Shown: positions 57,480 to 64,000 of the stretch, piece after piece
Layout of the letters: every line of letters begins with the position of its first letter
Numbering within the stretch: the first letter of the stretch is position 1
NCBI GenBank assembly: GCA_035048485.1
Contig: CM068586.1
Coordinates: forward strand, 28,848,349 to 28,912,348
Origin: Pteria penguin
Lineage: Eukaryota > Mollusca > Bivalvia > Pterioida > Pteriidae
Direction of reading: 5' to 3'
DNA length: 64,000 bases
The notes under the pieces: generated by a model
Told to the model about the DNA's origin: nothing
What the model saw: the letters and a program-made list of their open reading frames with translations, nothing else
Database searches by the model: none
Made by a program: the position numbers and the translations under genes

Positions 57480-58110
57480 TATTTAAAGGTCATATCTGCA
57501 AGGTTAAGGTTACAGTGCCTATATCAGTTATATTCCTGTCCAGGCCATAATGTTTTACACCTTGCATGAATTTGAATATTTCACAAAATTGCTGCCTACT
57601 ATCAATGGTTATTACATCACCTTGATTCCATTGTCATATCTCCACGGTTAAGGTCACAATGCATGTGATATGTAGATCGTTTTCTGAGCCATAACTTTTT
57701 AACCCTAACAAGGATTTGAATTATATTTTACAGAATTGTTGCCTAGAATCGTTGCGTAAGTCTTGCCCTTGAATTAAGGTTATATCTACAAGGTCAAGGT
57801 CACTGCATATGATGGGTAAATCTTTGTCCAGACCATAGCTTTTCACCCCTTCCATGTATAATATTTCACAAAATTGTTGACCAGACCCCAATTCCAAAGA
57901 TGTGCCGTGATCTTGACGCACTGTCATATCTTCAAGGTAAAGGTCATAATGCATATGATGGGTAAACCTCGCAAACGGATTTGCATAATATTTCATAGAA
58001 TTGTTGCTCTGGACCCAAGGGTGTCATGACATTGAGTCATGTCATCTTGAGGTCGTGAATAATAGGCAAAAGCGGAATGTTTCCATACTTTTAAACTTCA
58101 TCGCTTCAAA
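57480..58110. repeat. ~145-bp tandem repeat array (about four units) at block 3 edge
   Basis: The word AAGGT(C/T)A recurs with GCATATGATG-like sequence at 57506, 57650, 57796 and 57940, spacing 144-146 bp, interleaved with TTTCACAAAATTGTTG. The same repeat borders blocks 1 and 2 with fewer units. Confidence 0.8.
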
Positions 58111-58139
58111 CCATATATCTTCTTACCTAGATTCTTGAT

Positions 58140-59520
58140 TGAGACCTATTTTTAACTTTGAATTTCATACCTTCCGTAAATGATTCAACGATTTCTACTA
58201 TACGTATATAACAGGTATTGCTAGCAGAAAGCGAATATTTACTTCTCACACTCACCTTATCTAAGTGAATCACCTAAATTTTGGGATTCCCATATACTCC
58301 ATCTACAGATTCTTCTTGGCCTGTTTTCTAAATTGCTGTTATCCATTATCTTATTTCGATATATCATATTTATATGCCTGTATATTGAATGTATCATGGT
58401 TACATACCTTTATAATGTCGATTTCATTTATTCTGTTATCCCATTTATTAAAAGAGTTTCATTCAATTTTGACACAGCTAGTTTTCTCTGTTAAATATGG
58501 TGTACAATCTAACAACAAATACATATATGGCTACCTCGTATAGTTTATTTGTTGACTCTTAATAGAAAATTGCTATGTAAATAACAAAGACTTGTCAATA
58601 CAAAACAAATACTGGTCGATAATTAATATCTCTATTTCGTTTTGTTAAATAAATGTTCTTTATTGACTACTCGGTGTGGTAACGTTTTATTTACTAATCT
58701 TGACAGCCAAAATTATTTATTTACCTATTAAAATGTTTCATCTAATCATAGGTTGTCATCAGGGTAAGTTTATTCCTCTCTAGCACCTGATCCAGTCAGC
58801 AGTTCCTAATTAATCGATTCCCAGTTTTGAATCTTGGATTACTTGTTTACTATCTTACCAATTTACAATATCTTATTATTCTGGTTATTATTATCTATTA
58901 ATAATATCTCATTATTATTGTTATATCTATCCATTTATAATATCTAATTATAATAATTATAATAGTTATGAAATGGTAATCATAAGGTGTTAATCATATC
59001 ATACGTTTAGAAACAAAAATAATATCTTTTCATATTGAAGAGCTTTAAAACTTTTCATTTCACGCAAACAAAAATTTTTCACTTTTATTCATTCTTATCA
59101 TTGATGGTTTAATGTTATTGCATCCTTTGCGTGAAGAGAAAAAAGGACCGGCAAAGTCATTACGGTCACCAGAATTTATATGAAAAATGCAATGACTCTC
59201 CATAAAAAGCCAAAGTTGGGAATAGGTGTTATAAAGGAGAAAGTTTTAACTGCCATTGTAACAAATTACACCTTCATCGTTATCAATAAAAAGTGAATAT
59301 TCCCTTTTCCCGCGATTTAGCTTTTAACAGTGCAGTTTATATCTGTCGATATTTTCTCTATATTGAAAATAGTTAGTGAGATATTTACACGATTTATCAT
59401 GTACTTCGTACTTCAACAATCATCTTGATTAAAATATTAGCCGAAACAAGTAGTGATTTATGTTCAGTATGAAACTAGTACAAACCATTAATTTGTGTAC
59501 TTTTCATAAATAATACATGT
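58140..59520. other. Intergenic, block 3; no gene seen
   Basis: Matches 14600-17640 with large deletions (23-bp array and CAAGTGCAC words missing). A decayed 36-bp array is at 58856-58975. Confidence 0.5.
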
Positions 59521-59584
59521 TACTTATTCCCGTTGATTTTTGCCGTCGCACGTCTTTGGGACCACAAGTCATACATCACTAATA

Positions 59585-61866
59585 TCAGTCTTTTTTATAT
59601 TGAAACAACCTTTCATTGCATATATTCGCAACTTCCTTTCTGTTGATTTTGCCATTGTACGTCTTCGGAAACTGGTCAAAGAATAAATAGTTCTTGGGAA
59701 CCTGCATTTGTTGTAGTAGATTGGCAGTAGTGTTGTTGGAATTGAGTAGAAAATCTTCCATTTCATTGATAGTTACCTTACAACCTGGTTTTAAGACAAC
59801 TGCACAGCAAACAATTTGGAACTCGTTTGGATCTCTGCAGGTAATTACAGTAGCATCATGAATTGACTCGTGCTGCTTTAATTTGCTTTCCAGGCAAGCA
59901 ACAGATTGGAATATTGCCCCTACTTTAACCAAACTATCAGATATTCTACCTTCAACAATGAGACAACCGTCTTTTGTTATCCGTCCGGAATCCCCCGTTT
60001 TGAACCAGCCTTGTTTTGTAAAGGCTTGTGATGTTTTAATACCATCGCCAAGATAGCCTGCAAATGCCAGAGGTGCTCGGACCAACACTTCCCCATTTTC
60101 CTCTTTCTTCACAACATTTCCCTGGTCATTGACGATCTTAATCTCCATGCCAGCTACCGGGAAACCGACTTCATAATCTACATTTGACTTGTTTCTATCA
60201 AATGTTTGAAAAGATATGATTCCAATTTCTGTGCATCCGTAACCAATAACAAATCTTTCACATACTTGACTCATCTTATTCGTAAGAGATGCAGGACTAG
60301 GTTGGCTGCCAGACACTAGGGATTTGAACTTCCAGGACTGGTTTCTGTCAGTCATCATTTCATGAAGAGTGCTGGGTAAGACAGCCGACGCATCACATTC
60401 CTCCTCCTTCAAAATATTTTTCACGACTTTGTTGTAATCGGCAATGCTTGGTATGGAAGATAAGTTCTTGATGACAACACGGGTACCTCCTGTAAAGATT
60501 TCCCAGGAAGGATATCTGTAATATCAATAACAACATCAGTACTAACGCAATAATATCAGTGAGTTATTATCTCAGTAATTTTTCGCATTTATAAATTTTT
60601 AAATAAATACGAAAGTAGTTGATATGGTATTTCTACCAAAAATACAATTCTGAACATTTATTAATGTCTCTTGAAAGCAAGAGGTGGAATTAATGTTTTT
60701 CAAGAATAAGAATCGATTAATCTAATATTTCTATACCGTGAAAAAAAACGATTAAAATCGAGTCTTTCATGCATAAAACATCCTTAAATCCATCAATGAA
60801 ACTGATTCGTGGTTTTAGTAAATATAAGCAAGAAAAAGAAATTCTTTTCTATCTAACTTTTCTTATTGCAGCGGCTTATGATAAAGATCAAATTTTCCTC
60901 AGGAGCACCTGATAATCATGATAATTTTTATCTTCATACCCCCCCCCCCCCCGCCCCACTGTATGATTTTGTTCATACAAGCCTTTGTGATTTCTTTTCT
61001 GATATCCGAGTACATAGTGATGTCTTACATTCTAAAAACATATAATCAAAATGTTGCATACTCGTTCATGATGTGTTATTTTCGTCAAATATTAACCATA
61101 CATACCCTCCTATCCAGTTAAAAGGTCGGTCATTAAAAGTCTTTCTACTTTCTTTGCCGAACGTAAGTTCAAAGTTGTGTCCGTAAAACAACAAAGCAAA
61201 ATGCGTTAATGGGATCAGCTTTGGGGTTCCCGTACTCCCTGACGACATCAGTATCGCTGCATCATCCTCTGGGTATATCGTTGGAAGATGTATTTCTGAG
61301 TGACCCATTATCATAACGTCACGAAGTGTAAGGTGATTAGTCTGCTGTTTCTGAGACATTGCTATCAGCAATTTAAGATTTGGTAAAGAAGCACATGTTA
61401 CTTGACCCTTGGTATTGCAAAATACGAAAATATGTCGCAAAATGGACACATTTATATCATTCGGATCCGGAAGAAATATGACAGCTTTACATTTGTCGTT
61501 GAGATTTGTTAATATATTCATCAAATCGCTTCCATCCTTGACATTGAAATTGAACAGTAATGTGGTAGCTCCACACATTTGTGTTCCGACTGAAGCAATC
61601 ATCCATTCCGGACAAGTCTCCGTCCCTATAGCAACAATATCGCCTCTCTTTATTCCAAGGTGGACAAGTCCTTTAGCAAACTTCGTAGCATTAACCAGTA
61701 TTTCTGCAAATGTTATTGTTTCCCTTTCTTCATTCCTCCAATTGATAAATATTTGTGCAATGCCCTTTGTTTCAGCATGTCGTGATATCATATCTGGAAT
61801 GGTTGTAAATGGAACATTCATTTCCCCATTACCTCTGATATAACTCATACTACATTCCCTGGCCAT
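59585..61866 (-). CDS. Acyl-CoA synthetase (ANL superfamily, ACSF2-like), copy 3; two coding exons
   Basis: Exon 1 is 61866-61106 (761 nt) and exon 2 is 60515-59585 (931 nt). The 590-bp intron has the same GTATG donor and a CAG acceptor and contains a C-rich run near 60939-60955. The joined frame encodes 563 residues, one fewer than copies 1 and 2 at the C-terminus. Seen: ILMSSGSTGTPK (T to S inside the P-loop relative to the others), YGCTEIG, TGDSGR, IVEGR, VGAIFQSV and NGKINRKEV. The start context is ACCATGG, with a codon-2 change (MARE instead of MDRE). The poly(A) hexamer position used by copies 1 and 2 reads AATAAG here. All catalytic landmarks remain, so it is probably functional; substrate unknown. 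Confidence 0.9.
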
Positions 61867-63700
61867 GGTTAATGTGTATCTGACGAGAACGAGCTCGCTG
61901 ACGGTCGATTAGCTGTATGAATATTCAGCAGCATTCTATGGGAAGACATTCGCACAAAAAACCCACATTTTTGTCAATCTCTATATCGGAGGCGCTCATA
62001 CAAATGGTCTACTTTTGTGTTCAGGCAGATTTTTGTGGTTTCACCTGTGCATCCCTGCGTAGTACCTCGTATCCGAATTGCACTGCATACCATAGAACTA
62101 GGATAAGCACTAACAAGGTGACCTTGGTGTAATCTGCCGACCTTTACGTGTGTTTATTCACCACACTCAAGACCCTTTTTAAAAATCACTTTTACATTTG
62201 AGATCAATATGTGGTTAAAATATATGACAATTTGGAAACTTTGTAAAACTTGCAGTATGCAGTGATTTCTTTAACACAACGTGATTAAAATAAAATTCCT
62301 ATTAAATATAAGAAAAGCTTGAAATAATGAACATAACCTTTTTTGAAAAAGATATGACCATCGTTAAAAACCGTGCAGTGTTACCATAAGGAAATATCTT
62401 AAATAATTAATTTTCAACTTACTTGAAGTAAAACAGAACTGGTTTATTGACTTTATTTCATTGTTGTAACATTCATTCTTTTTGCAGTATGGATCTCTCC
62501 ATAATAAAATATCATTTACCTATTTAACTGTTATGGCTCGACGTTTTCCGCGTCATTTGTGCAGCTTGTGTGTATTGTATGCTTAAGCAGTCATAATGTT
62601 TGAAGTTAAGTGATCACTGAGATTGAAACGTCACACGTCACATTGCCAGTAAATCGATTTCATGACTAAACTGTACTGATTTCAACACAACTGTACAGGT
62701 CAATTATAAAACCATTTTATCCTTGTTCAGAAAAAATCTTTTGATGAAATATGCACTAGAGATAAGAAAGCACCAAGGGGCCATTTTCTGAATTTTCCGC
62801 ATATTAAAGTGACTTTCAATTTTAATCTTTACGTGTCTAACGCGATTCAATCTAAGGTGTATGACATAGACATTCGCAGCCATGTATAACAAATACATAA
62901 ACAGTTTAATACAAAACCGTCAAAATGTTAATTTATACAGAGTCGGTACCGACTAAAGACGATCAAATGCAAATAAATTTACGAACCAGTGTGAAACTCA
63001 GCAAATCTTTGCGTTGCACCATATATCAGAGTTTATTTCATAACAATTAAGAGTACTTAATGTTATCTTATGTCAATTAAGCAATTTCCCCACGCTTAAA
63101 TCATACCTCAAATTAAAACAAAGTGTAAATGAAGTAGTTTTAGCAACTTTTACAGTTGTAGGTCATGTTTAAGATACGAATCAGGCTTATCAGCAAAGCT
63201 TATCTGGGATACAAGCATGTACTCCATGTATCATAAACTTAATTCAACAAATGAAGTCTATCAATAATGTCTCTTGGTGTATTTTCATCTTGAAATTTAT
63301 TGTTGAATACTCTGTCCTAAATTTTGATAAGATAACCTGAGAGCATTAGGGCAAAGAATGACACTGTTCTGTGTAAAACGAAGGCCGACAAAAGGCAGGT
63401 ATATCAGATAACCCATACTAACTTTATGTTAATTTTGCCTTATTTAAATTTTATACTTTGACTTATACTGTAAATCCATTGAAAAAAAGATCTTTATATG
63501 TAAAATCACGCAGCAGAGGAATGTGGGATTTTTTTTCTGTTATTGCAATGGGTACTTTGCTTCTTCTTCCAATATGAAGTGTACTCAAAAGTTGAGCGTT
63601 ATACTTCATGTGGCAGTCAAGATAAAAGCCTCACAGGGCAATATGTTACAGGTAAAAAGTTAAAATCCTTGATCCTCATCCTAAGCTGAAGTGGTCAGGT
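61867..63700. other. Synthetase copy 3 upstream region; no second gene seen
   Basis: Aligns with 20061-22260 of block 1, lacking the ~610-bp segment 20340-20950 but keeping ~270 bp (about 63385-63655) that block 1 lacks. The short frame at 61917-62132 is not conserved in block 1. Confidence 0.45.
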
Positions 63701-63715
63701 GGTATGTTGCCTATT

Positions 63716-64000
63716 GCAGAGGAACTCGAAGAAACATGCTGATGGCATTGCTGATGGAAATCTGTTCCAATACCTGATGGTACGTGGGAAGAAGGAGAAC
63801 CTATACACATCATATTTCGATGTTGGGATGCGAAAGGCATTTTGTCCCCTTGTCCTGGTGTCTGTCTGGATTAGGTTTTTCTGCAGGAATGGCCACTAGA
63901 ATGTTCTGGATTTTGAATAGCAACAGAAAGCAGATCTTTACTCTTTTAATCTGTAGCGGTTTCCATCCCAGGGAGTTGACCATGTTGGTGACGCTGCCTG
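63716..64000 (-). mobile_element. Jockey/CR1-like non-LTR RT C-terminal fragment, runs off window
   Basis: Same segment as 23036-23330 (words for RG.....F, FFPRT and IQNIL on the minus strand), with a different left junction. It continues beyond the right edge. Confidence 0.7.

Noticed and set aside
17784..61866. Triplication as an assembly artefact
   Set aside because: Copies differ at many coding and non-coding positions and by copy-specific insertions, so they are not collapsed or duplicated haplotype contigs, although an unusually divergent haplotype cannot be wholly excluded.

Overview
The window is eukaryotic, AT-rich and repeat-dense, and reads like a mollusc genome, most probably a bivalve. 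The reasons are spliced genes with GT-AG introns, abundant Penelope-like retroelements (PLEs) of the invertebrate GIPMGTNCAPLLAD type, tRNA-derived SINEs with GATT-type tails, an Ngaro-type tyrosine-recombinase retrotransposon and Gypsy and Tigger remnants. The species cannot be fixed by eye. There are no prokaryotic operons or CRISPR arrays.

The only confident host genes are three tandem paralogues of an ANL-superfamily acyl-CoA synthetase (ACSF2-like). All are on the minus strand, each with two coding exons and one roughly 0.5-0.6 kb intron: 17784-20060, 42611-44830 and 59585-61866. All three are open, keep the ATP/AMP-binding motifs and the C-terminal lysine, and join in the same phase at the same splice junction. 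They sit in duplicated blocks that also share intergenic DNA, minisatellites and old PLE pieces. Block 1 runs about 6.13-24.8 kb, block 2 about 38.8-49.5 kb, and block 3 from about 57.5 kb off the right edge.

Layout. 1-6068: a stack of nested PLE, Gypsy gag-protease and Tigger fragments. 6.13-7.45 kb: left edge of block 1. 7853-14311: an almost complete Ngaro element on the minus strand with split direct repeats (A1, ORFs, B1, A2, B2) and an SGNH-hydrolase ORF. 14.3-24.8 kb: rest of block 1, interrupted by PLE and Jockey/CR1-like fragments. 24.9-32.6 kb: degraded PLE copies, including one with an N-terminal GIY-YIG endonuclease. 32572-38345: an inverted copy of the 1-6068 stack. 38.8-49.5 kb: block 2. 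50.4-57.4 kb: SINE, PLE, MITE-like and TIR-element DNA. 57.5-63.7 kb: block 3. From 63.7 kb: a Jockey/CR1-like fragment running off the end.

Reconstruction (inference): a unit consisting of the transposon stack plus the synthetase gene was duplicated, and the stack was inverted in one copy, probably between oppositely oriented PLE 3' ends. Later insertions (SINEs, a 172-bp element, the Ngaro element) hit single copies and give occupied/empty site pairs that order the events. I saw no host gene outside the synthetase family. Most other DNA is transposon-derived or unassigned.
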